NCBI GenBank assembly: GCA_015523295.1
Contig: WAKQ01000017.1
Location: 84,199 to 148,198, forward strand
Direction: 5' to 3'
DNA from: Desulfurococcales archaeon
GTDB lineage: Archaea > Thermoproteota > Thermoprotei_A > Sulfolobales > NBVN01
DNA length: 64,000 nt
The notes below the pieces were generated by a model. The model saw nothing but the letters and a program-made list of their open reading frames with translations. It ran no database searches and was not told the DNA's origin. The position numbers were made by a program, and so were the translations under genes. Shown piece after piece: positions 26,913 to 35,964 of the stretch; positions within the stretch are counted from its first letter, which is position 1, and each line of letters begins with the position of its first letter.

Positions 26913-28211
26913 TCACCATTCCGGCTTCATAAATTTTTCTCTTTCCTTAACAGGGTAGGTGGCGTCGATGCCTAGCTTACTTGTTAAGCCATCAGCCGAA
27001 CTTGGATCTAGTGTCGATCCTCTTGCGTAGTTAATCACTACTAAACCTTTTGCTGCTTGAAATCTTGTTGCTATAGCCCACTCAACAGAGCTTATGTCGT
27101 CAGGGTCTATATCATCATCAACAACAACTACATGCTTTAGGCTAGGGTGAGCTGCAAAAGCTGCCATTATAGCCGTTTTTCCATCACCATCGGTATTCTT
27201 AGAAATAGAAACTATGGCATGTAGCCAACCCCCTCCCGAATTCGTTAATCTTACCTTTCTAACTTTAGGGACTGATCTTCTCACGGCATCCCATATAGCG
27301 GCTTCCTTAGGAAAACCCATAAGTATTTTATGCTCATTACCTCCGGGCAGGATTACATGGAAGAAGGGCTTTCCAACATTAACATAAAGGCTTTCTATCT
27401 TCACCAAGGGTTGCTTTCTGATAGAGTCATATAGATTCAGCAAATCAACGAAAGGTCCCTCATCAACGAGCTCCTTAGTGATTTTACCTTCCATAACAAC
27501 TGAAGCTGATGGGTGAACGGGTATTCCGTATTTGGGCGTCCTCACTATAGAGGTTTTCCCTCCCAAAAGCTTCTCATAGACAGAAAACTCGAACACACCA
27601 TAAGGTGGAGAAGTTGCAGCCGAGAGGAGGAGTAGAGGATCGCAGCCGACCATTATCGCTATAGGAGTTTCAAGACCTTTGCTCAGATTCTCTGTATAGA
27701 TTCGGTAAAGATGCCTAGGTACTAACCTAATGGCCAAGCCTCTACCTGGGACTAGCATTAGGCGATGTATTGAGGCATTATAAAAGTCATTATTATCTGG
27801 TAGGGAAGCTACCACCACAGAAGAGGTTATGTACCTGCCTCCGTCTTTTCTAAAGAATTTAATTGCTGGTAACCTATCTAACCTTACATCAAGGGAGACA
27901 AAATAATCTGAAAACTTCTCTTCCTTAAAGCTATACCCAATGCCTGCAGCATTCAATCCATCAATTATTTTTAGATATGCATCCTCATCACTGGAAGAAT
28001 TAAGTAGTTCATAAAGTACGTCTCTTTCACCTATGACATTACTCACACAAGGAATTGACGATCCCTTCACCTTAAAAATGACTGCTTTTCTTTCTTTCTC
28101 CGCATTTTTTATAACTTCAGAGGGCTCATAACTACTAGATAGTTCATCCGCTATATTCACTACCCGCCCCTTTAAGCCTAACCAATTGATGACGTCCGCT
28201 AGATATCGCAT
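26913..28211 (-). CDS. UbiD-family decarboxylase, probable anhydromevalonate phosphate decarboxylase
   Basis: 432 residues of the UbiD family, prenylated-FMN decarboxylases. Family features include YITSSVVVAS, RLMLVPGRGLAIRLVPRH, IAIMVGCDPLLLLSAATSPP and VVVDDDIDPDDISSVEWAIATRFQ. Because it is followed directly by both aconitase-X subunits, the most likely reaction is trans-anhydromevalonate 5-phosphate to isopentenyl phosphate, as shown for the crenarchaeal route. It would need a UbiX-type prenyltransferase, not seen here. Its start overlaps the RNA kinase gene by 13 bp. Confidence 0.88.
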   Translation of the reverse strand: MRYLADVINWLGLKGRVVNIADELSSSYEPSEVIKNAEKERKAVIFKVKGSSIPCVSNVIGERDVLYELLNSSSDEDAYLKIIDGLNAAGIGYSFKEEKFSDYFVSLDVRLDRLPAIKFFRKDGGRYITSSVVVASLPDNNDFYNASIHRLMLVPGRGLAIRLVPRHLYRIYTENLSKGLETPIAIMVGCDPLLLLSAATSPPYGVFEFSVYEKLLGGKTSIVRTPKYGIPVHPSASVVMEGKITKELVDEGPFVDLLNLYDSIRKQPLVKIESLYVNVGKPFFHVILPGGNEHKILMGFPKEAAIWDAVRRSVPKVRKVRLTNSGGGWLHAIVSISKNTDGDGKTAIMAAFAAHPSLKHVVVVDDDIDPDDISSVEWAIATRFQAAKGLVVINYARGSTLDPSSADGLTSKLGIDATYPVKEREKFMKPEW

Positions 28212-29494
28212 CCTAAACGACCACCCGTCTCTTGATAATCATTATCCAATCTTATATACCCAGCTACCAATCCTCCTATGGGGCCACGGTAAGGCGTCAA
28301 TATCTTAATAAGGACATTATCCCCCCTTATAGATACATCCTTTATAATCCCCACACCTACCTCCTCCAAATCTCCATTAAATATTCCAACAAGACATCCC
28401 TTGAAGCGATCTTTTGAGATGAAATTAACTTTAAACCCATAGTCACTGACGAATATATTCTCACCATAACCCTCTATAACGACATTAATGATATCCCCGA
28501 AAACAGAGGCGTAGGTTATTTTATCCTTTATAATATCTAGCGCCGGTACTCTCTTAATTAGTTCCTGTATATCTACCCTCATACCTCCGAAAACCTTAGA
28601 CTTTAGCAAACCGATTCTACTTAAGTCCACCTGCCTAACGACCGAATCACTAAAATATCTACGGTATGATTCCCTTCTAAGTAGTTTTCTAGCCTCCCTA
28701 TCCCTAGCTCTAACATTCTTAGGCCTGTCCGCTAGGAGGATATCAACTTGCCTTCTTACGGATGAAACTACTGTTTCATAGAGATCCTTGTCGGTGACTA
28801 CTACATGAGTAGGTTTGATCCGCCGTAAAATCTCCAGCTTGTGCCTCAAAGCTAACGAGCTTTTGACCCATCCGTCAGTGTTAATAATTATCATACCAGG
28901 AGAGGGATCCCTTCGGGCAATGTTAATTAAGTCACATATAGCACCAAGTATCTCTTCCCTACACTGAGATGGAGTAATACACCCTACAAACCTTAATTTG
29001 TCAAAACCTAAGCCTCTCTGCCACGTAAAGATCCTCTTAACCCTAACCATTGCTACAGTCCCTGGAATTGCCAAATCTTCTTGGCCTACGTCAGCTTCTA
29101 CAAGGTATACAGGATTACCTCTCTGGATGAAGTAATTACTAATGAAAGCCGTGAGCGTGGTCTTTCCCGACTCAACAGGACCCAAAACTAGAACCACAGG
29201 CTTGCTTCTCCCATCTTTATAGAACTTCCAAACACGTTCGGCTATCACAGTCCAGCATCTAATCAGTTCATAACCTTCCTCATTCCTGACAATACTTCCA
29301 TCCTCACCTAAAACGACTTCAACTTCAGCATAACCTATTCCTAGAACATCATAACTTCTATATTTATGAATCACTACTGACTCTCCTTCAATATATTCAG
29401 CCCCCACAAGCAGTATCTTACCTTTCTTCACTGTAAGGCGGGCAGGTCCTGAAACCGTTATAGTCTCGCCTTTACTGATACTTAACGTCACCAT
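28199..29494 (-). CDS. Clp1/Grc3-type polynucleotide 5'-hydroxyl kinase
   Basis: 431 residues. Phosphorylates 5'-OH ends of RNA or DNA; relatives act in tRNA splicing and rRNA processing. The beta-rich N-terminal domain (1-100) precedes the P-loop GPVESGKTTL (about 106-115), then EADVGQEDLAIPGTV with catalytic acidic residues, a DGWVKS lid region near 212 and a C-terminal domain with GVGIIKDVSIRG. It begins the operon that carries the mevalonate genes and is divergent from ksgA. Confidence 0.9.
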   Translation of the reverse strand: MVTLSISKGETITVSGPARLTVKKGKILLVGAEYIEGESVVIHKYRSYDVLGIGYAEVEVVLGEDGSIVRNEEGYELIRCWTVIAERVWKFYKDGRSKPVVLVLGPVESGKTTLTAFISNYFIQRGNPVYLVEADVGQEDLAIPGTVAMVRVKRIFTWQRGLGFDKLRFVGCITPSQCREEILGAICDLINIARRDPSPGMIIINTDGWVKSSLALRHKLEILRRIKPTHVVVTDKDLYETVVSSVRRQVDILLADRPKNVRARDREARKLLRRESYRRYFSDSVVRQVDLSRIGLLKSKVFGGMRVDIQELIKRVPALDIIKDKITYASVFGDIINVVIEGYGENIFVSDYGFKVNFISKDRFKGCLVGIFNGDLEEVGVGIIKDVSIRGDNVLIKILTPYRGPIGGLVAGYIRLDNDYQETGGRLGCDI

Positions 29495-29536
29495 ACGGGA
29501 TCACTTTAAAAGACTGACATTTCCTAATAATACGTA

Positions 29537-30388
29537 ATGAGCCAATCGAACGATATGAGTAATATATGTAGGGACGCACATAGGATACTCAAAAACACGT
29601 TACGCGAAGTGCGGTTGTCAAAAAGACATGGCCAACATCTAACTCGCGACTGTAGTATAGGATATACCTTCAGTAAGGTTCTCAAGGAGATTGGCGCTCT
29701 AAACTGTTTGGAGATAGGTGCTGGCCCAGGCATTCTCACTCTCTTTCTAGCTAGCACTGTCAAACAGCTAATAGCAGTAGAGCTAGACCTTAAACTCCTA
29801 AGGTACCTGGAGCATTACACTAAGCATTTATATAATGTCCATCCTGTGGGAGGTGATGGAATAAGCATTATGAATAGCAGTATAAGGCTCGATACAGTAG
29901 CTTCTAACACTCCTTATTACATTACCGCCCCGTTGGTGATAACATTCATCAAATCACCATTAAAGAAAGCGGTGTTAATGCTACAGAAAGAAGTGGCAGA
30001 GAGGCTAATATCGCCAGCCGGTACGAGGAAGTATGGCAGGATAACTGCATTCGTAAACACTTTCGCTGAAGTTAAAAAAATTGCTGACTTCTCTCCCATC
30101 TCCTTTACTCCACAACCTGAAGTTGGTTCATCGCTGGTCGTCATCCTCAAACGTCTTCAGTGGAATGAGGAATTCAGTTTATATGAAGAAATGCTGAGGT
30201 TCTTATTCACCCAGAGAAGGAAGGTCGCCTCTAAAGTCTTCAACAATTTCTTGAAGAGGCAAGGGCTTAAAGAAGTTGACCTCAAATTCCTTAGAGGGAG
30301 AAGAGTTTATCAGTTAAATGTTGATGACCTGCTGAGGCTTTACGAGTTCGTTAAAGATTCTAAAGATTTAAATCAAGCTACGGAGTAG
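29537..30388 (+). CDS. ksgA: 16S rRNA adenine dimethyltransferase (KsgA/Dim1)
   Basis: Dimethylates two adjacent adenines in the 3' helix of 16S rRNA during small-subunit assembly. 283 residues. SAM motif LEIGAGPGILT near 55-65, motif IV as NTPYYI where many members have NLPYxI, and QKEVAERLISPAGTRKYG and PQPEVGSSLV typical of the family. The C-terminal helical domain is complete. ATG 29537; divergent from the RNA kinase gene, 42 bp apart. Confidence 0.94.
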   Translation: MSQSNDMSNICRDAHRILKNTLREVRLSKRHGQHLTRDCSIGYTFSKVLKEIGALNCLEIGAGPGILTLFLASTVKQLIAVELDLKLLRYLEHYTKHLYNVHPVGGDGISIMNSSIRLDTVASNTPYYITAPLVITFIKSPLKKAVLMLQKEVAERLISPAGTRKYGRITAFVNTFAEVKKIADFSPISFTPQPEVGSSLVVILKRLQWNEEFSLYEEMLRFLFTQRRKVASKVFNNFLKRQGLKEVDLKFLRGRRVYQLNVDDLLRLYEFVKDSKDLNQATE

Positions 30389-30392
30389 CAAA

Positions 30393-31034
30393 CTATCTCT
30401 TAAGGGCAATATTTAATGCTGCATAAACATCACCGCCTATCCTCCCTGGCCTAGAAGAAAGCCGGGATGAGGCAAACGGGTTCAATAGATTTGTCCCTTT
30501 TTCACTAATGAGGATAACATTGTAAGGAAAGTCAACCTTAGATAACTCTTTCAGGAGAGACTCTACCATAGCTATAACCTTCTCATCAGAGGAGCGACCA
30601 ACTTTAATGACTACTTTCCTTGGCTGAATATCTGAAACCAGCGAACGTAAATCCTCCAGTAACTGCATTGCTTTCCTTCTGTATCCATGTGCTACTACGA
30701 TATCATCAGCTAACACTATATATGCATAACAGTCCCCTGGATCAATGCCTACTGTCAGTGCTTGCACTTCTTCTTTGCCAAGTAGAGCAAGTGCTGTGCG
30801 ATTAATGTTACCTTCATTAACCAAGAAAGTTTTATCTGCCTTGGCTCTAGTATTCCCCTTACATTCTAAATCCACTACAAGTATTGAAGCGTTAACCTCT
30901 CTCTTCAGGAATTTAGGGACGGAATATTCGATATGTAGATAGTTAGCTATATCAATAAATTTTCTGAAGAGCCTGGGATCACATATAGCTACGACGATAT
31001 TATGTTTGGGCATTACATTCATGTTCATCATATT
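30393..31034 (-). CDS. Predicted RNase H/RuvC-fold protein
   Basis: About 213 residues, not a family I can name firmly. An N-terminal Rossmann-like part (about 1-80) is followed by a region with RNase H-fold features: first strand LTVGIDPGDCYAYIVL with a candidate catalytic Asp and the turn IVVAHGYR, then a strand PRKVVIKVG, strand YNVILISEKG, and a last helix GGDVYAALNIALKR with a second acidic residue. This is the layout of RuvC/YqgF-like nucleases, so a nucleic acid junction or RNA nuclease is possible. Start is one of several clustered ATGs (31034 chosen). Convergent with ksgA, 4 bp apart. Confidence 0.6.
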   Translation of the reverse strand, partial: NMMNMNVMPKHNIVVAICDPRLFRKFIDIANYLHIEYSVPKFLKREVNASILVVDLECKGNTRAKADKTFLVNEGNINRTALALLGKEEVQALTVGIDPGDCYAYIVLADDIVVAHGYRRKAMQLLEDLRSLVSDIQPRKVVIKVGRSSDEKVIAMVESLLKELSKVDFPYNVILISEKGTNLLNPFASSRLSSRPGRIGGDVYAALNIALKR

Positions 31035-31119
31035 AAAGTACCTAAACAGCATTTAACGATTCCACCATAATGCTAAAAACATGGCTGCAGGACTAACTGA
31101 TCAAGGGCGGTAATTGATT

Positions 31120-31686
31120 ATGGGAGGAGAGCTGATTTTGACGATGTTAAATCTGTGGAACTTAGTACTTAAGGCCTTTATAGCTTTTCTCCCAGCCCTA
31201 GTAGGTAATGCAGCACCCTTAGTTTCACGAAATCTTCTCCGGGGGAAAAAGCTCACACCCATAGATGGTGGTAGAAGGTTGAAGGACGGACAACACATCT
31301 TCGGTGAGAACAAGAGTTGGGAGGGTTTTATAGCGGGGGTAGTTTCAGGCCTATTAATAGGGCTGTTGTATTTCCTGTTGTTTAATAACGCATTATGGAT
31401 TGTTATTGGATTTCTCATGGGCTTAGGGGCTATGATTGGCGATCTCCTGAATTCCTTTGTAAAGAGAAGACTAAAAATAAAACCAGGTGAGCCTTTTATT
31501 CCGTGGGATCAGCTATCCTTTCTCTATATAGCCTTCCTATTCATTTATCCGTTAGAAATAATTAATGTCTCTGCACCTAAGATTACCTTAGTAGATCTAG
31601 CTATTGCAACATATTTAGTACTTATCCTTCATCCCCTCACTAACCTCATTGCCTACTGGCTCCGATTGAAGGACAGGCCTTGGTGA
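31120..31686 (+). CDS. carS: CDP-archaeol synthase
   Basis: Integral membrane enzyme that joins CTP and the unsaturated archaetidic acid to give CDP-archaeol, the branch point of archaeal phospholipids. About 188 residues with five predicted membrane segments. Diagnostic motifs: IDGGRRLKDGQHIFGENKSWEGF near 50-70 and the metal-binding GAMIGDLLNSFVKRR near 107-121. ATG 31120 preferred over the TTG two codons before. Confidence 0.92.
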   Translation: MGGELILTMLNLWNLVLKAFIAFLPALVGNAAPLVSRNLLRGKKLTPIDGGRRLKDGQHIFGENKSWEGFIAGVVSGLLIGLLYFLLFNNALWIVIGFLMGLGAMIGDLLNSFVKRRLKIKPGEPFIPWDQLSFLYIAFLFIYPLEIINVSAPKITLVDLAIATYLVLILHPLTNLIAYWLRLKDRPW

Positions 31687-31691
31687 CTTCA

Positions 31692-31865
31692 TCAGCCTTT
31701 CTTTCCAGAGGCTAGATTCTTCATCAGCAACCTGTATCTTACGTACTTGTCTAGAGGTGAAAACCTAGCTGGATGAGCAACAACTGTTGGAGTCCCGCAA
31801 ACAGGGCATTTATCTTTTAGGGTGTAGCGATGACATTTAGGGCATTTTCTAAGCAGAAATCTCAT
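31692..31865 (-). CDS. nop10: H/ACA RNP protein Nop10
   Basis: 57-residue core protein of H/ACA ribonucleoproteins, which guide pseudouridylation of rRNA together with Cbf5, Gar1 and L7Ae. The N-terminal zinc ribbon is RKCPKCHRYTLKDKCPVCG, followed by the family helix and loop TVVAHPARFSPLDKYVRYR. Its ATG overlaps the stop of the aIF2-alpha gene by one base, an arrangement conserved widely in archaea. Confidence 0.95.
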   Translation of the reverse strand: MRFLLRKCPKCHRYTLKDKCPVCGTPTVVAHPARFSPLDKYVRYRLLMKNLASGKKG

Positions 31866-32674
31866 TAGCGTTTCTCCCTCTGGTACGAGAATACAACATT
31901 GCTCCTCTTAGAGAGCTTCTGTACCCCATCTATATACGCTGATAGAACCTTCTCAGCTCTTTTATAGTCGCTTGAAATAACCTCAACCCTATATCTTGGC
32001 GCCCCGATAGTGTAGACCCTTACATTAGTATCACCTTGAAGGTCAACATTCTTCAATGGGTCTGTAAGAACCTTCCTAATCCTCTCGACACCATCAGGTA
32101 GCAAAGTCCATAGAGTTACGATCCCCCTTATTTTTATTTTCTTGATCTTGATATGCTTTCTAATCTCTTCCATGAGTGGCTCTATCCAGTCCTCAGATAC
32201 ATCCGCTTCCCTCAGAGCATCGGGCCCCCGATAGGCAGCTTCCTCGAATCCCAAGTATATTTCCCCGTAATGATCCTCAAGCGGCCATCCAACTTCTTCG
32301 TATGCATCGTCTAGCGTCCTACCTAACTTTTTAGCCACGATCTCTAGAAGTTTTTCAGCCCTTTGCGCTCTCTTGAACTCAAGCATTTTCCTTCTCTGTT
32401 CAGTTGAATTGACTCTCTTCATTGAAACGTCGATATGCTCCCTTCTCCTGTCAATTCTTATAACCTTAACAACCACCTTCTGGCCTTCACGCACAAAGTC
32501 CTTAATATCCCTCACCCATTTAGAGCTGACCTCAGACCATGGCAGGTATGCTTCTTTACCTCCATATTCATCTAAATCTAAATAAGCTCCGTAATCAAAG
32601 ACCTTCCTAACAGTGCCAATAACTAACTCACCAACGTGTGGAAGCTTACTTCTTTTTCTTACCAAAATATTCAC
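31865..32674 (-). CDS. eif2a: Translation initiation factor aIF2 alpha subunit
   Basis: Alpha subunit of the heterotrimer that brings initiator tRNA to the small ribosomal subunit. 269 residues: an N-terminal S1 domain (about 12-86, GELVIGTVRKVFDYGAYLDL), a middle helical domain and a C-terminal alpha/beta domain (KIRGIVTLWTLLPDG). Members in eukaryotes have a regulatory Ser near 51; the archaeal region reads WSEVSSKWVRD. Translationally linked to nop10 downstream and near S27e/L44e upstream. Confidence 0.96.
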   Translation of the reverse strand: MNILVRKRSKLPHVGELVIGTVRKVFDYGAYLDLDEYGGKEAYLPWSEVSSKWVRDIKDFVREGQKVVVKVIRIDRRREHIDVSMKRVNSTEQRRKMLEFKRAQRAEKLLEIVAKKLGRTLDDAYEEVGWPLEDHYGEIYLGFEEAAYRGPDALREADVSEDWIEPLMEEIRKHIKIKKIKIRGIVTLWTLLPDGVERIRKVLTDPLKNVDLQGDTNVRVYTIGAPRYRVEVISSDYKRAEKVLSAYIDGVQKLSKRSNVVFSYQREKR

Positions 32675-32701
32675 CCTGTAGGCTTACTCTTTTTGAAGCT
32701 A

Positions 32702-32899
32702 TTATCCAAGAATTTTTACTACCTCACCCAGGATTTTAGCCTTCCCACCTGTTGGCTGGACTAACAACCTGCCACAGACTAAACACCTAACTGGAAAAGT
32801 TGCATGATCGAAGATCACTTGCTCATTCCCGCAAGAGGGACACCTAACTTTTATGAATCTTGACTTAGGCATCGGAATAAGTACCTTCCTCTTCTTCAT
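32702..32899 (-). CDS. rps27e: Ribosomal protein S27e
   Basis: 65-residue small-subunit protein with one zinc ribbon (CPSCG ... CLVCG) in the order [16 protein letters not shown] and [15 protein letters not shown]. Its start overlaps the L44e stop by one base and it precedes aIF2-alpha by 27 bp, giving the well-known archaeal order L44e, S27e, aIF2-alpha, Nop10. Confidence 0.96.
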   Translation of the reverse strand: MKKRKVLIPMPKSRFIKVRCPSCGNEQVIFDHATFPVRCLVCGRLLVQPTGGKAKILGEVVKILG

Positions 32900-33186
32900 T
32901 ATCTGACCACCTCCACTAGCTCGGCCTTCTTAAGTCTTAAACCTCTTCTATGTGTAATATACCCACATTGGGTACACTTCAACTTCAGCACTACCTTCTT
33001 AGTCACTTTAGCGAACCTTTTCTGCTCTGGTTTTCTCTTGCTTCCATAGCCCTTGTTTTTTCTCTCGTACCTTCTCTGCCCTTCTGCTAAAGCCCTTCTT
33101 TTACCACCTTTGTAGATCATCACCGTATGAATTGTATGGGTTCCGCACCTTGGACAGTAGGTTCTTATTCTCTTAGGTATCTTCAT
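32899..33186 (-). CDS. rpl44e: Ribosomal protein L44e
   Basis: 95-residue large-subunit protein near the tRNA E site. Zinc ligands lie in [11 protein letters not shown] and [12 protein letters not shown], with a basic Gly/Lys-rich middle ([20 protein letters not shown]). Starts the operon L44e, S27e, aIF2-alpha, Nop10. Confidence 0.96.
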   Translation of the reverse strand: MKIPKRIRTYCPRCGTHTIHTVMIYKGGKRRALAEGQRRYERKNKGYGSKRKPEQKRFAKVTKKVVLKLKCTQCGYITHRRGLRLKKAELVEVVR

Positions 33187-33233
33187 CTTCCAAACCTCTG
33201 ATTTTAGCTCTAGTTCGTAAAGCCTAAATACTT

Positions 33234-33521
33234 TTACCTCCCACTTAATATCCTCTTCCTCTCCTCCTCAGACCTAACCTTAACTATACCTAAAGAGACG
33301 GCGCAGCTAACACAATAGCATTTCCTAACCGGGTATCTTGCAATTATAGCACCTTTCTTTTCTAGCTCAGCAGCTAATTGAGGATCAACCGGTGAATACC
33401 ACCTCGTAACACAAATTGCCTTATCCTCAGGCACTAACCTTCCACAGCTATCACATTGAATCATCTTTACTGAGCCTTTGCCACCTTTATGCCTTCCCCT
33501 ATTTTCCCTCTTTTTAGGCAT
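33234..33521 (-). CDS. rps26e: Ribosomal protein S26e
   Basis: 95-residue small-subunit protein found in eukaryotes and in the TACK/Asgard side of archaea, so it helps place the organism. N-terminal basic stretch [12 protein letters not shown], then [17 protein letters not shown] and a second Cys pair in [14 protein letters not shown]. Separate from the L44e operon by 48 bp in the same direction. Confidence 0.95.
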   Translation of the reverse strand: MPKKRENRGRHKGGKGSVKMIQCDSCGRLVPEDKAICVTRWYSPVDPQLAAELEKKGAIIARYPVRKCYCVSCAVSLGIVKVRSEEERKRILSGR

Positions 33522-33648
33522 CCTAACACACCTAAACCTCGCTACCGGTTACGCTTTTAACTTTTACTTAGCAAGTTATTATATTCATTGCCCCTAAAGA
33601 TTCTCCAAACATTAAAGGACATCATAAAATAATGAAATAATGTAAACT

Positions 33649-35097
33649 CTAGTACTTGTTGGCGAGCCTTAAGTAAGCTACTGCCTTATGCCCGCAAAGA
33701 GGACACTTCTCATTGGCTGGAACTTCATAAGGGTCTAATGGGGTTCCCAAGACATCAGCGTTGAGCACCTCAGCGAGCTTTTCAGCGCATTCTGGTTTAC
33801 CACACCAAGGCATTTCGACAACACCGCCCCCTCTCAGATGCTTTCTCGCCAATTGGACATTATTCGTCCTAAGAATTCTTTCTCGGAAAGCCCCCCAGGC
33901 TCTATTCTTTAAGTTATTATCGATAGCCTCCCCCAGCCCCTTTAGTCTATCCACGAGCTCTTCTCTAGGAACTTTCTCTCTAGCTCTGAGATCTCTTCGA
34001 AAAACAGTGACGTGGCCTTCCTTAACCTCTCTAGGCCCTATCTCAATCCTTAAGGGAACCCCCCTTAACTCCCATATGTTAAACTTCTCGCCGGGAGTTA
34101 TATCATCTCTTAAATCCACATACTCTCTAAGACCGGCTTTCTTAAGGCATTCACCCAATTTTATGGCTTCATTAACAACATATTTTTTAACATTATCCCC
34201 ACCAGCAGGTATTGGAATTACAACCACTTGTATGGGGGCCACCCTAAAGGGCAGCACAAGCCCTTTCTTATCACCATGTACAGCTAGAAGAGTAGCTATC
34301 ACACGTTCCGAGATCCCGTAGGAGGTCTGCCATGCATAATCAATACTTTGATCCTTCTTCTGTATCCAGACCTCAAAAGCCTTGGTGAAGTTCTGACCTA
34401 GATTATGCACCGTACCTATCTGCAACATCTTACCATCAGGCATCATAGCATCAAACGCAATAGTGTATATTGCACCAGCGAACTTATCCCATTCAGGCCT
34501 CTTAGAAACCAAGTAAGGTATCCCTAACTCGTCAAAGAAACGCCTGTAAATGTCTATGGCCTCCCTTACCTGCCTTTCAGCATCAGTAAAATCTTCATGT
34601 AAAGTGTGCGCCTCCTTAAAAGTAGTTACTTCCCTAACCCTCAGCATAGCCCTTGTAGCTTTAGTCTCATATCTAAAAATACTGACGACTTGATAGTATT
34701 TTTTAGGCAATTGCTTGTAGCTCTTAACCCAGTAGGATTCCATATAAGATAGAGGCGTCTCACTGGTGGGCCTCAACGCCAACTTAACGTCCAAGGGTTG
34801 AAGACCTCCGTGAGTGACCCAATAGACCTCATTCTCGAATCCTTTAACGTGTTCAGATTCCTTAGCTAGTATGTTTTCCGGAATTAGAAGTGGAAGCAGT
34901 ATTTCCTCATGACCTGTAGAATCCAGTAAACTTCTCAATAATTCAACCACGTTCCTTCTAATCTTGAAACCGTATGGCAACCACACTCCCATGCCTTTTG
35001 CTGGATATCTCCCATAGTCATATACTTCAGCCTCTTCTAGCACCCAGTCCAGCCATTGACCAAATTCTTTACCTAGATCTCGATAGATACAGCACAT
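33649..35097 (-). CDS. proS: Prolyl-tRNA synthetase (archaeal/eukaryotic type)
   Basis: Class II synthetase that charges tRNA-Pro. 482 residues. Motif 2 region [26 protein letters not shown] is split as [13 protein letters not shown], motif 3 lies at [16 protein letters not shown], and the C-terminal zinc domain typical of the archaeal form is seen in [13 protein letters not shown] and [18 protein letters not shown] with the family C-terminal Tyr. No editing insertion, as expected for this type. Upstream lies tRNA-Asp in the opposite direction. Confidence 0.96.
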   Translation of the reverse strand: MCCIYRDLGKEFGQWLDWVLEEAEVYDYGRYPAKGMGVWLPYGFKIRRNVVELLRSLLDSTGHEEILLPLLIPENILAKESEHVKGFENEVYWVTHGGLQPLDVKLALRPTSETPLSYMESYWVKSYKQLPKKYYQVVSIFRYETKATRAMLRVREVTTFKEAHTLHEDFTDAERQVREAIDIYRRFFDELGIPYLVSKRPEWDKFAGAIYTIAFDAMMPDGKMLQIGTVHNLGQNFTKAFEVWIQKKDQSIDYAWQTSYGISERVIATLLAVHGDKKGLVLPFRVAPIQVVVIPIPAGGDNVKKYVVNEAIKLGECLKKAGLREYVDLRDDITPGEKFNIWELRGVPLRIEIGPREVKEGHVTVFRRDLRAREKVPREELVDRLKGLGEAIDNNLKNRAWGAFRERILRTNNVQLARKHLRGGGVVEMPWCGKPECAEKLAEVLNADVLGTPLDPYEVPANEKCPLCGHKAVAYLRLANKY

Positions 35098-35210
35098 CCA
35101 ATATCAGCCCTAAAGGATTAGAGAAGCCCCGTGTTTTATATGCTTATACATCTTGAACATCTACCGGAAAGAAAACCTTAATTAACCCACATTCCTAAAC
35201 CCTTTATGGT

Positions 35211-35305
35211 GCCGCGGTAGTATAGCCCGGCCCAGTATGCGGGCCTGTCGAGGTTATGCCCGCAGCAAGCCCGTGACCCGGGTTCAAATCCCGGCCGCGG
35301 CGCCA
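35211..35305 (+). tRNA. tRNA-Asp(GTC) with intron
   Basis: Acceptor GCCGCGG/CCGCGGC, T arm CCGGG-TTCAAAT-CCCGG and encoded CCA (35303-35305). The anticodon stem is CGGGC/GCCCG, loop CT-GTC-G. A 17-base insertion (35251-35267) follows position 37. It contains its own GCCCG, a copy of the 3' stem strand, so the precursor can form two alternative anticodon hairpins. Removing it leaves a normal 78-nt tRNA with CCA. Confidence 0.93.
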
Positions 35306-35439
35306 ACTACCCTTACATCTAATAACGAAAGAGATTATTCCAGAGCAAGAACCATGGGCTTATACTATATATAGTCCCTCATAAATTTTATCAGAAATTA
35401 TTTATTAGAGCTTTCTCGAATACCTTTTAGGTGTTACGC

Positions 35440-35844
35440 GTGAGCACAATGTATGCAGAATTAGGAGGTTTAAAAACAGGAAACTTCATAGTCATTGATG
35501 GAGAGCCCTGCAGGATTGTCGAGATAAGCAAGGCAAAAACAGGGAAGCATGGCAGTGCTAAAGCCCATGTGGTGGCGATAGGAATCTTTAGCGGCAATAA
35601 GAAGACGCTTGTCGCTCCCGTAAGTCAGAGAGTTGAGGTGCCAATAATTAATAAACGAACAGGGCAGGTTATTGCCTTAACTGGGAACTCTGTGCAAATA
35701 ATGGATCTTGAGACCTATGAGACTCTTGAGGTAGAGATGCCTGCAGAAGAAGAAATTAAGAGTAAACTTCAACCAGGTGCTGAAGTTGAGTACTGGGAGG
35801 TTATGGGGAAAAGGAAAATAATGCGTGTATTGAAGACAGCTTAG
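35440..35844 (+). CDS. eif5a: Translation factor aIF5A
   Basis: Hypusine-modified factor that relieves ribosome stalling. About 134 residues. The modification loop [12 protein letters not shown] places the hypusine lysine at about 36, and the C-terminal OB fold ([17 protein letters not shown]) is complete. GTG 35440 is chosen because GGTG at 35430-35433 lies at the right distance; GTG 35431 overlaps that site and ATG 35449 is the other option. Confidence 0.95.
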   Translation: MSTMYAELGGLKTGNFIVIDGEPCRIVEISKAKTGKHGSAKAHVVAIGIFSGNKKTLVAPVSQRVEVPIINKRTGQVIALTGNSVQIMDLETYETLEVEMPAEEEIKSKLQPGAEVEYWEVMGKRKIMRVLKTA

Positions 35845-35964
35845 TAAATAGATTATTGATAACGTTCTCCACAATACCGAAAACAATTTTTGAAGTTCTC
35901 GAAATCTTATACACCTCAAATATGATTAATAAGGTCCTTGCGAAGGATAACCGTTGGGAAACAG

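Noticed and set aside
33761..34321. 186-codon open frame on the plus strand
   Set aside because: Antisense shadow of prolyl-tRNA synthetase with low-complexity Ser/Leu composition and no ribosome site.
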